Shown one piece after another: positions 1-12,671 of a stretch of DNA of 64,000 bases (position 1 is its first letter; the number at the start of each line of letters is the position of its first letter). The stretch comes from Clostridia bacterium (GTDB taxonomy: Bacteria; Bacillota; Clostridia; Christensenellales; Borkfalkiaceae). Under the pieces are notes generated by a model. That model made no database searches, was not told the origin of the DNA, and was given only the letters and a program-made list of their open reading frames with translations. Where the stretch lies: NCBI GenBank assembly GCA_017448355.1, contig JAFSLQ010000040.1:1-64000 (forward strand). Direction: 5' to 3'. Position numbers and translations under genes: made by a program.

Positions 1-422
1 CCCAAAAACACCTTTGTTTCCATAGGTTCGCGTAATGGGTCAATAGACGGATTAGTTACCTGCGACGCGTTTATAAGTATTCTATCAAAGTAAACGGGCA
101 AGGGGTTGGGATTTCCCATAGAAGAAAGCAATACGCCGCCGCTCGACGCCTGTTTATATATTTCTTTTATCATCTGTTCTTGCCAGTTGGCGTTTTCACG
201 AAGAACGCAGTCGCTTTTTACTATTTTTAGCGCGTGTGGGGGGCATAAAGATACGCAACGCTGACAGTTTACGCACTTGCTTTCGTCGGATATCATAACC
301 CTGCCGTCAGCGTCAAAACTATGCACTTCGTTCGCGCATTGACGTTCGCAAACTCTGCAACGGGTACAGCGACTATCGTTTCTTACCACTTCGAATTCGG
401 GATTGATATATAAATTATTCAT
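1..422 (-). CDS. Glutamate synthase FMN-domain subunit with N-terminal ferredoxin motifs (partial)
   Basis: Only the first 140 residues are in the window; the gene continues off the left edge. Its ATG (422-420) shares one base with the TAA of the upstream amidotransferase gene (TAATG), so the two are probably translationally coupled. Two 4Fe-4S motifs are visible: C19-x2-C-x2-C-x3-C29 and C50-x2-C-x2-C-x3-C60-P. They are followed by the beginning of a flavoprotein-like segment. This order fits the archaeal-type split glutamate synthase found in many clostridia, in which the FMN and ferredoxin part is separate from the amidotransferase. It would transfer glutamine-derived ammonia to 2-oxoglutarate. 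The FMN-binding core lies outside the window, so the assignment rests on the ferredoxins and on the neighbour. Confidence 0.8.
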   Translation of the reverse strand, partial: MNNLYINPEFEVVRNDSRCTRCRVCERQCANEVHSFDADGRVMISDESKCVNCQRCVSLCPPHALKIVKSDCVLRENANWQEQMIKEIYKQASSGGVLLSSMGNPNPLPVYFDRILINASQVTNPSIDPLREPMETKVFL

Positions 423-1513
423 TAGAACTTACCTTCTTTAACCTTGATTATTACGGGTTCTCCGCCCATCGGGGAATAAATGTTTTCCGCGTTTATTTCC
501 ATTTTACGTATCGCCGCTTCTTCGCTTGCGATAAACACTTTGTCGTCCTTTTCGCCGACTACCATAGACCGAAGTTTTAAGCGGTCATTAAGTGCCATAA
601 GTCCGCCGTCAAAACCTAAAATTATCGAGAAAGGACCTGTGATAAGCAGACTTGAAAACACGGTGCGTAAGTATTTCAATTTCTCTCTTTCCTTTTCGGG
701 TTTATTATCTATCGTCGTCCAGAAAGGCGCAGCGATAACCGACGCGGTTTCGGTAAGCGATAACCCTTGACGGCGAATAAGATAATCGGCAATATAGGTT
801 ATAACTTCGGTATCGGTTTGCAAGGTGCATTTATATCCGAACATTTCTATAAACCTGCGGTTAGCGTCATAAGAAGAAATTTCACCGTTATGGACTATTG
901 TATAATCCAAAAGTCCGAAAGGATGCGCACCGCCCCACCAACCGGGAGTGTTTGTCGGATATCTTCCGTGCGCCGTCCAACAGTACCCTTCGTATTCGTC
1001 GAGTTTATAAAACCTGCCTACGTCTTCGGGGAAGCCTACCGCCTTAAATGCGCCCATATTCTTCCCGCTTGAAAACACGTATGCGCCGTCCACTTCGGTA
1101 TTTATTTTCATAACTACTCTTACAATGAATTCCTTTTCGTCGAGTTGCAGCGACCTTAAAAGCGAATTAAGCGGCAAAACGAAATAGCGCATTATTATAG
1201 GCTCGTCGGTGATTTCGGGGATCTTCCTTGTAGGGATAAGTTCTTTTTTTACAATCTCGAAACTGTCCTTTAATATCTTTTCGCATTCTTCTATGCGGTA
1301 TTTATCGTTAAAGAAGATATGCAAAGCGTATTCGTCTTTATGGTCGGGATAAATGCCGTAGCCTGCAAAACCTCCGCCCAAGCCGTTCGAACGGTCGTGC
1401 ATAGGTATCATGCTTTCTATGATTTTTTCGCCCGTCATTTTGTTGCCGTCTTTCGATATAACCGCGGAAATCGCACAGCCCGACGGTATTCTTATTTCGC
1501 CTTCTTTTAACAT
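422..1513 (-). CDS. Glutamate synthase, class II glutamine amidotransferase subunit
   Basis: A 363-residue stand-alone N-terminal-nucleophile amidotransferase of the glutamate synthase type. It would hydrolyse glutamine and pass ammonia to the FMN subunit encoded next. The nucleophile is probably Cys13 in IPSGCAIS, so a 12-residue propeptide must be removed; in most class II enzymes the Cys is residue 2. Other family signatures are AHGRYPTNTPGWWGGAHPF and VHNGEISSYDANRRF, plus the LQTDTEVI segment. It is first in a leftward operon with a TAATG junction to the next gene. A consensus promoter and a terminator-like leader lie upstream. The ATG is preceded by GGGG at modest spacing. Confidence 0.87.
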   Translation of the reverse strand: MLKEGEIRIPSGCAISAVISKDGNKMTGEKIIESMIPMHDRSNGLGGGFAGYGIYPDHKDEYALHIFFNDKYRIEECEKILKDSFEIVKKELIPTRKIPEITDEPIIMRYFVLPLNSLLRSLQLDEKEFIVRVVMKINTEVDGAYVFSSGKNMGAFKAVGFPEDVGRFYKLDEYEGYCWTAHGRYPTNTPGWWGGAHPFGLLDYTIVHNGEISSYDANRRFIEMFGYKCTLQTDTEVITYIADYLIRRQGLSLTETASVIAAPFWTTIDNKPEKEREKLKYLRTVFSSLLITGPFSIILGFDGGLMALNDRLKLRSMVVGEKDDKVFIASEEAAIRKMEINAENIYSPMGGEPVIIKVKEGKF

Positions 1514-1550
1514 TATATAACCCCGTTAAAATGAATTTAAAAAACAAAAG

Positions 1551-1597
1551 GGCGCTCACCGTAGGAAAACCTACAATGAACGCCTTTGCTCATTGAT
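1551..1597 (-). promoter_or_regulatory. Leader attenuator of the glutamate synthase operon, with ANTAR-like hexaloop hairpin
   Basis: Read on the minus strand, two mutually exclusive hairpins can form. The first (1595-1574) has an 8-bp stem closing the hexaloop AAAGGC. The second (1587-1551) is a long stem with a TTTT loop followed by CTTTTGTTTTTT, a Rho-independent terminator. The terminator's 5' arm contains the hexaloop and the 3' half of the first hairpin, so one excludes the other. A at loop position 1 and G at position 4 match the rule for ANTAR antiterminator targets. Only one hexaloop hairpin fits between the predicted transcription start (about 1597) and the terminator, whereas characterised ANTAR targets have two. 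Confidence 0.65.
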
Positions 1598-1603
1598 ACA
1601 CAC

Positions 1604-1632
1604 ATTTTACTCTTATAAATAATGTTTGTCAA
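1604..1632 (-). promoter_or_regulatory. Sigma-A promoter of the glutamate synthase operon
   Basis: On the minus strand TTGACA (1632-1627), a 17-nt spacer and TAAAAT (1609-1604). Predicted start is near 1597, immediately before the hexaloop hairpin. It is divergent from the glnN promoter. Confidence 0.75.
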
Positions 1633-1710
1633 ATCAATCAAGGAAATTCTCGTTAAAAATTTTTTATAGATGGTATTAAAAATTTTTGTAAGCATCATAT
1701 CGAAATTTTG

Positions 1711-1739
1711 TTGACAAGAGAGATTTAAAGGAATATAAT
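1711..1739 (+). promoter_or_regulatory. Sigma-A promoter of the glnN operon
   Basis: Perfect consensus TTGACA (1711-1716), 17-nt spacer, TATAAT (1734-1739). The expected start is near 1746, ahead of the attenuator. Confidence 0.85.
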
Positions 1740-1756
1740 TGCGGTATAAAATTTGA

Positions 1757-1808
1757 AAAAGGCAAAGGCGTCTTTTAAGTGAAAACTTAAAGGGCGCTTT
1801 TTCTTTTT
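1757..1808 (+). promoter_or_regulatory. Leader attenuator of glnN, with ANTAR-like hexaloop hairpin
   Basis: A 7-bp hairpin (1757-1776) presents the hexaloop AAAGGC, the same loop as in the divergent leader. A 17-bp terminator stem (5' arm 1764-1780, GAAA loop, 3' arm 1785-1801) followed by TTTTTCTTTTT overlaps it. The two structures compete for 1764-1776. The stems of the two leaders differ in sequence but both pair, which resembles covariation around a conserved loop. Read-through would be needed for glnN expression; a regulator that stabilises the small hairpin, such as a phosphorylated ANTAR protein, is the natural guess. No ANTAR gene is in the window. Confidence 0.7.
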
Positions 1809-1832
1809 AAATTCTTTTCAAGGAGAAAGATT

Positions 1833-3926
<2,094 letters not shown>

Positions 3927-3953
3927 AAGAATACAGCAAAAAGGAGAATTTTT

Positions 3954-5678
3954 ATGACTATCGAATTCTGGTATTTAATAGGCGCGGCACTCGTATTTTT
4001 TATGCAAGCGGGGTTCGCTATGGTGGAAACGGGTTTTACGAGAGCGAAAAACGCAGGCAATATTATAATGAAAAACTTGATGGACTTTTGTATCGGAACG
4101 GTAGTCTTTATGCTCCTTGGGTTCGGGCTTATGATGGGCGAAGATGCGCTCTTCGGTCTTGTAGGAATTCCAAATCTCGATTTATTCACTAAGTTTTCGG
4201 CGTTTATTTCGGGTACGGGCGAAGGCTTTACTAAAGCGTCCATATTCGTGTTTAACCTTGTGTTCTGCGCGACGGCGGCTACCATCGTGTCGGGCTCTAT
4301 GGCGGAAAGAACGAAGTTTTTGTCCTACTGTATTTATTCGGGTATAATCTCGCTCGTTATCTATCCTATAGAAGCACATTGGATTTGGGGCGGTGGTTGG
4401 CTTTCGGCAATGGGTTTTCACGACTACGCAGGTTCTACCGCTATCCATATGGTAGGCGGTATTACCGCACTTATCGGTGCAATAATGGTAGGACCCAGAA
4501 TAGGCAAGTATGAATACGATAAAAACGGAAAGATTATAAAAGTCAACGCAATACAAGGGCACTCTATTCCCTTGGGCGCACTCGGCGCGTTTATACTTTG
4601 GTTCGGATGGTACGGGTTTAACGGCGCGGCGGCAACCACGACGAGTGAACTTGCAACTATATTTTTAAACACCACTATTGCTCCGGCGGTCGCTACCTGC
4701 GTAACGATGGTATTTACTTGGGTAAAGAACGGTAAACCCGACGTTTCTATGTGTATAAACGCTTGCCTTGCGGGGCTCGTCGGAATTACCGCAGGTTGCG
4801 TTGCTTTGGACGCTATCGGAGCAACTGTTGTCGGTATAGTTTCAGGATTTTTAGTAGTTTTTGTCGTGGAATTTTTAGACTTAAAACTGCATATAGACGA
4901 TCCCGTGGGCGCTGTCGGCGTTCATATGGCAAACGGTATCTGGGGAACTATAGCCGTCGGACTTTTAGCAAATCCCGATGCGCCCGCGCACTTAAACGGA
5001 TTTTTCTATACGGGTAATTTTACGCAGATAGGCGTGCAACTTTTAGGATTTATTTCTGTCGCCGCTTATACCGTAGTAATGATGACCGTTTGCTTTATTA
5101 TCATCAAAAAGACGGTTGGACTCAGGGTAAGCCGCGAAGAAGAGATAAAAGGTCTCGATAAAACCGAACACGGGTTACCTTCCGCTTATGCGGATTTTTC
5201 GCCGTCAACTGTTGCGTATGCGGATTATATAAGCGAAGACACGGTGGTCGTTAACGGAGACACTCCGCCTGCGGAAGCGATACCTGTTAAAAAGGCGGAA
5301 AGCATTGCCATGAGCGGGCAACCTAAGTTTACTAAAATTGAAATAATATTTAAGGAAGAGCGGCTGTATGCGTTAAAAGAGGCGCTTTCTAAACTCGGGA
5401 TAACGGGTATGACGGTGTCGCACGTTATGGGGTACGGTCAGCAAAAGGGCAAGCCCGAATATTACAGGGGCGTTGCGGTTGAAACCAACTTACTCCCCAA
5501 AGTTCAGATGGATATAGTCGTTAGTAACATTCCCGTAAGGGCGGTAATCGAAACGGCGAAAAAAGTCCTTTACACGGGGCATATCGGCGACGGCAAGATT
5601 TTTGTTTACGATGTGGAAAATGTAGTAAAAGTAAGAACGGGCGAAGAAGGTTACGACGCTCTTCAAGACGTTGAATAG
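3954..5678 (+). CDS. amt: Ammonium transporter with C-terminal PII (GlnB/GlnK) domain
   Basis: 574 residues. The first roughly 410 form an Amt/Rh channel of about 11 membrane segments, with family motifs such as AGFAMVETGF, YPIEAHWIWGGGW and DDPVGAVGVHMANGIWG; the His in the last two are candidates for the pore twin-histidine pair. After an acidic linker, residues from about 465 form a PII domain: GYGQQKGKPEYYRG matches the T-loop, with the Tyr that is uridylylated in some PII proteins, and TGHIGDGKIFVYDVEN matches the B-loop. In most bacteria GlnK is a separate protein that plugs Amt; here the regulator is covalently attached. AAGGAG precedes the ATG, 27 nt after glnN. Confidence 0.94.
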   Translation: MTIEFWYLIGAALVFFMQAGFAMVETGFTRAKNAGNIIMKNLMDFCIGTVVFMLLGFGLMMGEDALFGLVGIPNLDLFTKFSAFISGTGEGFTKASIFVFNLVFCATAATIVSGSMAERTKFLSYCIYSGIISLVIYPIEAHWIWGGGWLSAMGFHDYAGSTAIHMVGGITALIGAIMVGPRIGKYEYDKNGKIIKVNAIQGHSIPLGALGAFILWFGWYGFNGAAATTTSELATIFLNTTIAPAVATCVTMVFTWVKNGKPDVSMCINACLAGLVGITAGCVALDAIGATVVGIVSGFLVVFVVEFLDLKLHIDDPVGAVGVHMANGIWGTIAVGLLANPDAPAHLNGFFYTGNFTQIGVQLLGFISVAAYTVVMMTVCFIIIKKTVGLRVSREEEIKGLDKTEHGLPSAYADFSPSTVAYADYISEDTVVVNGDTPPAEAIPVKKAESIAMSGQPKFTKIEIIFKEERLYALKEALSKLGITGMTVSHVMGYGQQKGKPEYYRGVAVETNLLPKVQMDIVVSNIPVRAVIETAKKVLYTGHIGDGKIFVYDVENVVKVRTGEEGYDALQDVE

Positions 5679-5690
5679 AAGGTATCATTT

Positions 5691-7268
5691 ATGTGCGGAA
5701 TAATGGGTTATTGCGGTAAATACGATAAAAAGGCTTTCGCGGACGGGTTCAGAAAGACCGTGTCCCGCGGACCTGATATGTCAAAAACGGTAAAGGTCGG
5801 AGACGGTGTCTTCGGTTTTCACCGCTTGGCGATAATGGGACTTCACGAAGAAGGTATGCAACCGTTCTTTTTCGACGACTGCTATTCGATAACCAACGGC
5901 GAGATATACGGGTTTTCTAAATTAAAAGACGATCTTATAAAAAAGGGATATACATTTAAAAGCGACAGCGATTGCGAAATACTTTTACCGTTATACAGAG
6001 AGTACGGCGAAAAAATGTTTTCTATGCTGGACGCTGAATTTGCCTGCGTTATTTACGACGCTAAAACCGACGAATATATCGCGGCAAGAGACCCTATCGG
6101 TATTCGCCCGCTATATTACGGCTATGACAGTAAAGGCGTTATCGTGTTTGCGTCAGAACCTAAAAATCTTGTGGGAATAGTCGATAGAATTCTACCTTTT
6201 CCTACGGGGCATTATTATAAAGACGGAAAGTTTATTTGCTATAACGCTATCGCCGAAAGACAGAAATATTCTTCGGACGGGATAGAAGAAGTCTGCAAAA
6301 ACATAAAAGAAAAACTTATCGCGGGCGTTAAAAAACGGCTTGTCGCCGACGCGAAAGTAGGCTTTTTGCTTTCCGGCGGGCTTGATTCTTCGCTGGTTTG
6401 CGCAATAGCCCAAAAAGAAAGTAAAACGCCTATTAAAACGTTTGCTATCGGTATGGTGGGCGACGCTATCGACTTAAAATACGCTAAACAGGTTGCCGAC
6501 TACATAGGCAGCGACCACACCGAGTTTTATATGACGAAAGATGAAGTTTTGTCTTCGCTCGAAGAAGTCATCTATATTCTCGGCACGTTCGATATAACTA
6601 CTATCCGCGCAAGTATGGGTATGTATCTTCTCTGCAAGGCGATACACGAAAACACCGATATACGGGTGCTTTTAACAGGCGAAATTTCCGACGAACTTTT
6701 CGGCTATAAATACACCGATTTTGCCCCGAACGCCGAAGAATTTCAGAAAGAGAGCGAAAAACGTATAAAAGAATTACATATGTACGACGTTCTTCGGGCG
6801 GACAGGTGCATTTCGGTAAATTCTTTGGAAGCGAGAGTTCCTTTCGGCGACCTTGACTTCGTTAAATACGTGCTGTCGATAAACCCCGAATTTAAACTCA
6901 ACAAGTATAACAAAGGCAAATATCTTTTAAGAAAAGCCTTTGAAGGCGACTATCTTCCGCACGATATATTATACCGTGAAAAAGCGGCGTTTAGCGACGC
7001 AGTAGGACACTCAATGGTGGACTATTTAAAAGAATATGCCGAACAAAAATATACCGACGAAGAATACGAAGAAAAACGCAAACAATACGCCCACGCTACG
7101 CCTTTCACAAAAGAATCGCTGTTATACCGAGAGATTTTCGAGAAATATTACGCGGGGCAAAGCCAGATGATAGCGGACTTTTGGATGCCGAATAAGTCTT
7201 GGCAAGGTTGTAATGTTAACGACCCGTCGGCAAGGGTGTTATCAAACTACGGCGCAAGCGGAAAATAA
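5691..7268 (+). CDS. asnB: Asparagine synthetase (glutamine-hydrolysing)
   Basis: 525 residues with the two AsnB domains. The N-terminal class II amidotransferase starts MCGIMGYCGKY, so Cys2 is the nucleophile after Met removal; SDCEILLPLYREYGEKMF and ARDPIGIRPLYYGY are typical. The C-terminal synthetase has the PP-loop LLSGGLDSSLVCAIA (about 226-240) and TGEISDELFGYKY. It makes asparagine from aspartate, ATP and glutamine. Only 12 nt separate it from amt, so it belongs to the glnN operon. The ribosome binding site is weak (AGAAGG, 5683-5688). Confidence 0.95.
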   Translation: MCGIMGYCGKYDKKAFADGFRKTVSRGPDMSKTVKVGDGVFGFHRLAIMGLHEEGMQPFFFDDCYSITNGEIYGFSKLKDDLIKKGYTFKSDSDCEILLPLYREYGEKMFSMLDAEFACVIYDAKTDEYIAARDPIGIRPLYYGYDSKGVIVFASEPKNLVGIVDRILPFPTGHYYKDGKFICYNAIAERQKYSSDGIEEVCKNIKEKLIAGVKKRLVADAKVGFLLSGGLDSSLVCAIAQKESKTPIKTFAIGMVGDAIDLKYAKQVADYIGSDHTEFYMTKDEVLSSLEEVIYILGTFDITTIRASMGMYLLCKAIHENTDIRVLLTGEISDELFGYKYTDFAPNAEEFQKESEKRIKELHMYDVLRADRCISVNSLEARVPFGDLDFVKYVLSINPEFKLNKYNKGKYLLRKAFEGDYLPHDILYREKAAFSDAVGHSMVDYLKEYAEQKYTDEEYEEKRKQYAHATPFTKESLLYREIFEKYYAGQSQMIADFWMPNKSWQGCNVNDPSARVLSNYGASGK

Positions 7269-7277
7269 AGGAGCGGT

Positions 7278-8813
7278 ATGAAAAATAAAGTTTTAATACT
7301 CAATTTCGGCGGGCAGTACGGTATGCTTATCGCGCGCAGAGTTCGTGAAAACAACGTTTATTGCGAACTTTTGCCATTTAACACGCCGATAAAGAAAATC
7401 AAAGAATTTAATCCGTCAGCAATAATTTTTACGGGCGGACCTAACAGTGTTTACGCGGAAAATTCGCCGAAACCCGACGACAGTGTTTTTTCTTTGGGTA
7501 TTCCGATATTCGGTATATGCTACGGCTGTCAACTTATAGCCGAACGTTTCGGCGGAAAAGTTGAAAGTGTTTCCGCTATATTTCACCGCGAATACGGCAA
7601 AACGCAAACTTTTTTTGACGTTAATAACGAATTGTTTTCGGGACTGCCCGAAAAAAGTATAACTTGGATGAGTCACGGCGACGAAATAACGGTTCTTCCC
7701 GACGGATTTACCGCTATCGCGCACTCAAAGCATTGTCCGTTTGCCGCGATTTACGATAAAAAAAGAAAAATCTACGGCGTACAGTTTCACCCCGAAGTGA
7801 CACATACCGTTTTCGGTAAAGAGATATTAAAGAATTTTTTGTTTAATACCGCCCGTCTTACGCCCGACTGGACTATGGAGAGTTTTATTGAAAAATCGGT
7901 GAAAGAAATAAAAGAAAAGGTCGGGGACGGCAAAGTTTTGCTTGCTCTCTCCGGCGGGGTGGACAGTTCGGTTTCAGCCGCGCTTATAGGAAAGGCGATA
8001 GGAAAAAATTTAACTTGCGTTTTCGTTGACCACGGACTTATGCGACTTGATGAAGGTAATGAGATAGAACAAGTTTTTTCGAATAGGGGTATAAATTTTA
8101 TCCGCATAAACGCCGAAGATAGGTTTTTATCCGCGCTTAAAGGCGTTGTTGAGCCCGAAAGGAAGAGAAAGATAATCGGCGAACAGTTTATAAGAGTGTT
8201 TGAAGAAGTCGGAAAGCAAATCGGCAAAGTTGACTTTTTAGCACAAGGCACAATCTATCCCGACGTGATTGAATCGGGTACGGGGGTTGCAGAAACCATA
8301 AAAAGCCATCACAACGTCGGCGGACTTCCGAGCGCTATTAGTTTTAAGGAAATAATCGAACCTTTAAGGCTGTTATTTAAAGACGAGGTAAGGGCTTTGG
8401 GGCGAGAACTTGAATTACCCGAATATATGGTAAACCGTCAGCCTTTCCCGGGGCCGGGGCTTGCAATAAGAGTTATCGGCGAAATAACCAAAGAAAAACT
8501 CGATATATTAAGAAAGGCTGACGCAATTTTCAGAGACGAGACAGAAAAGGCAAAAGTCAAAAACGTGTCGCAGTATTTCGCAGTTTTAACGAATATGCGC
8601 TCGGTGGGCGTTATGGGCGACGGCAGAACTTACGAATACGCGGTGGCACTCCGCTCCGTTTCCACTGAAGATTTTATGACCTGCGTATGGACTAAAATTC
8701 CTTATCGGGTTTTAGAAAAAGTTTCTTCGAGAATAGTCAACGAAGTTAAGGGCGTAAACAGGGTTTTATACGACGTAACGGGTAAACCGCCCGCCACCGT
8801 CGAATACGAATAA
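7278..8813 (+). CDS. guaA: GMP synthase (glutamine-hydrolysing)
   Basis: 511 residues, the normal length. Class I amidotransferase with nucleophile Cys in [17 protein letters not shown] (about 77-93) and the His-Glu of [10 protein letters not shown] (about 168-177). The ATP pyrophosphatase domain has [16 protein letters not shown] (about 223-238), and the dimerisation domain has [18 protein letters not shown] and ends [12 protein letters not shown]. It converts XMP to GMP. The matching IMP dehydrogenase is far away at 39458, so guaA sits here with glutamine users rather than with guaB. Good Shine-Dalgarno (AAAGGAG). Confidence 0.97.
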   Translation: MKNKVLILNFGGQYGMLIARRVRENNVYCELLPFNTPIKKIKEFNPSAIIFTGGPNSVYAENSPKPDDSVFSLGIPIFGICYGCQLIAERFGGKVESVSAIFHREYGKTQTFFDVNNELFSGLPEKSITWMSHGDEITVLPDGFTAIAHSKHCPFAAIYDKKRKIYGVQFHPEVTHTVFGKEILKNFLFNTARLTPDWTMESFIEKSVKEIKEKVGDGKVLLALSGGVDSSVSAALIGKAIGKNLTCVFVDHGLMRLDEGNEIEQVFSNRGINFIRINAEDRFLSALKGVVEPERKRKIIGEQFIRVFEEVGKQIGKVDFLAQGTIYPDVIESGTGVAETIKSHHNVGGLPSAISFKEIIEPLRLLFKDEVRALGRELELPEYMVNRQPFPGPGLAIRVIGEITKEKLDILRKADAIFRDETEKAKVKNVSQYFAVLTNMRSVGVMGDGRTYEYAVALRSVSTEDFMTCVWTKIPYRVLEKVSSRIVNEVKGVNRVLYDVTGKPPATVEYE

Positions 8814-8821
8814 TAGGGTAA

Positions 8822-11218
<2,397 letters not shown>

Positions 11219-11226
<8 letters not shown>

Positions 11227-12409
11227 ACCGAATATGAATTATGCAAATTTAAAAGACAGTTATCTGTTTTTCGGCATAGCGCAAAAAGTAAAAAAATATT
11301 CGGAACTTAATCCCGATAAAAAGATTTTGCGTTTAGGTATAGGCGACGTTTCTTTGCCGCTTTGTAAAACCGTTATATCGGCTTTGACGGAAGGGGTGTC
11401 TGATCAAGCGGAAAAATCTTCCTTTCAAGGATATATGCCCGAGTGCGGCGCACCCTTTTTAAGAACTACGATTGCCGAATTTTACCGTAAAAAGGGCGTA
11501 GATATTTCGGACGATGAAGTGTTTGTTTCAAGCGGCGCAAGCGACGAACTCGGCGATATTTTGGATTTATTCGATAAAGAAAATTCCGCACTTGTAATTG
11601 AACCCGCTTATCCCGCTTACGTTGACGCAAACGTAATTGCGGGCAGAAAGATTATTCATTTATCGTCGTCGATAGAGAACGGCTTTACGCCCGAACCCGA
11701 CGAAGACCATATTACGGATATTATATATATCTGCTCGCCGAACAATCCGACGGGCGCGGTTTTCACAAAAGAAAAACTTAAAAAGTGGGTGGACTTTGCA
11801 AACAGGCACGGTTCGGTGATTTTATTTGACGCTGCTTACGAAGCGTTTATCGAACAAGATAATATCCCGCACAGTATTTTCGAGATCGACGGAGCAATTA
11901 CTTGCGCAATAGAAATTTGTTCGTTGTCAAAGACGGCGGGATTTACGGGAACAAGACTCGGCTATACGGTTATACCCAAGGCACTTGTCAGAAGTGGTAT
12001 GAATTTTAACTCTATGTGGGTAAGAAACAGGACGACAAAAACCAACGGCGTTTCATATATTATTCAGAAAGGCGGCGCGGCGGTATTTACCGACGAAGGA
12101 CAAATAGAGATTAAAGAAAATATCGCTTATTATAAAGGAAACGCAAAAATTTTAATGAGAGTTTTAGACGGGTGCGGCATAGAATATACGGGCGGGGTAA
12201 ACGCGCCGTATATCTGGCTTAAATGTCCGAAGGGTCTCGGCAGTTGGGAATTCTTTGATTTACTGCTTGATAAAATACAAGTTGTCGGTACACCGGGCGA
12301 AGGGTTCGGAAAAGCGGGCGAAGGCTTTTTCCGCTTTTCGACTTTCGGTAGCCGCGAAAACACAAATGAGGCGGCGGATAGATTGAAACATTTATTTAAA
12401 AGTTTATAA
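11219..12409 (+). CDS. dapL: LL-diaminopimelate aminotransferase
   Basis: 396 residues from the ATG at 11219, which has GGAAGGAG at 11205-11212; an in-frame ATG 30 nt further up has no such site and lies deep in dapF. It is a fold-type I PLP enzyme: the N-terminus is MTKPNMNYANLKDSYLFF, YICSPNNPTGAVF is the Asn-Pro segment, and the PLP lysine is in SLSKTAGFTGTRLGY (about 236). DapL converts tetrahydrodipicolinate directly to LL-DAP using glutamate, bypassing the succinyl or acetyl steps. It is the last gene of the operon and ends about 75 nt before the island repeat. Confidence 0.93.
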
Positions 12410-12414
12410 TAATT

Positions 12415-12485
12415 TTGGGGATTTTTTGGGGACTAAAAAGTTAAAATCGTTAGTGTTTTATTGATTATTTTAAATTTACTTTTTT
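12415..12485 (+). repeat. Remnant resembling the right end of the island (GGGGA arm repeats)
   Basis: This stretch just outside the left core repeat contains TTTTGGGGA-TTTTTTGGGGA followed by AAAATCGTTAG and AT-rich DNA up to the core. The right end inside the island (31777-31850) has the same order: TTTCGGGGAAATTTTGGGGA, then AAAATCGTAAG, then the core. The spacing to the core is 71 and 74 nt. The likeliest reading is that the left boundary is the leftover right end of an earlier related element. This is by-eye alignment. Confidence 0.45.
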
Positions 12486-12510
12486 GGTTCAAGTCCCATC
12501 CTTCACACCA
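12486..12510 (+). repeat. Left attachment core (tRNA 3'-end-like, 25 bp)
   Basis: GGTTCAAGTCC...CTTCACACCA, identical to 31851-31875. It reads as T-loop, 3' T-stem strand, 3' acceptor strand, discriminator A and CCA. The bases 5' of it do not complete a T-stem and no tRNA body precedes it, so this is a fragment, not a tRNA gene. Confidence 0.75.
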
Positions 12511-12516
12511 AAATTA

Positions 12517-12570
12517 GGGCTTTTGCCCACTCGATACGGTAGATTGACTATATAAACAGTCAATCTACCG
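12517..12570. repeat. Hairpins just inside the left island end
   Basis: GGGC-TTTT-GCCC at 12517-12528, then a perfect 13-bp inverted repeat (CGGTAGATTGACT at 12537-12549, AGTCAATCTACCG at 12558-12570) with an 8-nt loop. No T-run follows on either strand, so it is a weak terminator candidate. It may be a recombination-protein site or an mRNA end structure. Confidence 0.5.
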
Positions 12571-12630
12571 TTCGGTTTAGGGATGTTTTGCCCACTTTCT
12601 CGGTTAAAATTTAAGACTAAAACCGACTTC

Positions 12631-12652
12631 TTGGGGAAAAAGCGGGGAAAAA
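12631..12652. promoter_or_regulatory. Candidate integrase arm-type sites, left inner
   Basis: Two GGGGAAAA motifs ten bases apart, between the core repeat and the integrase stop codon. The same doubled GGGGA appears at 31777-31800 inside the right end and at 12418-12431 outside the left core. Placement fits P-arm binding sites; this is inference. Confidence 0.35.
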
Positions 12653-12671
12653 CTTAAACCTTGTTTGTAAG

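Noticed and set aside
1746..1760. A second ANTAR hairpin (P1) in the glnN leader
   Set aside because: Only about 11-18 nt separate the predicted transcription start from the hexaloop hairpin, and a possible upstream hairpin would overlap the -10 element.
12486..12510. tRNA gene 3' end
   Set aside because: Bases 5' of the T-loop cannot form the T-stem and no D- or anticodon arm precedes; same at 31851-31875 and 32047-32071. Called attachment-like repeats only.
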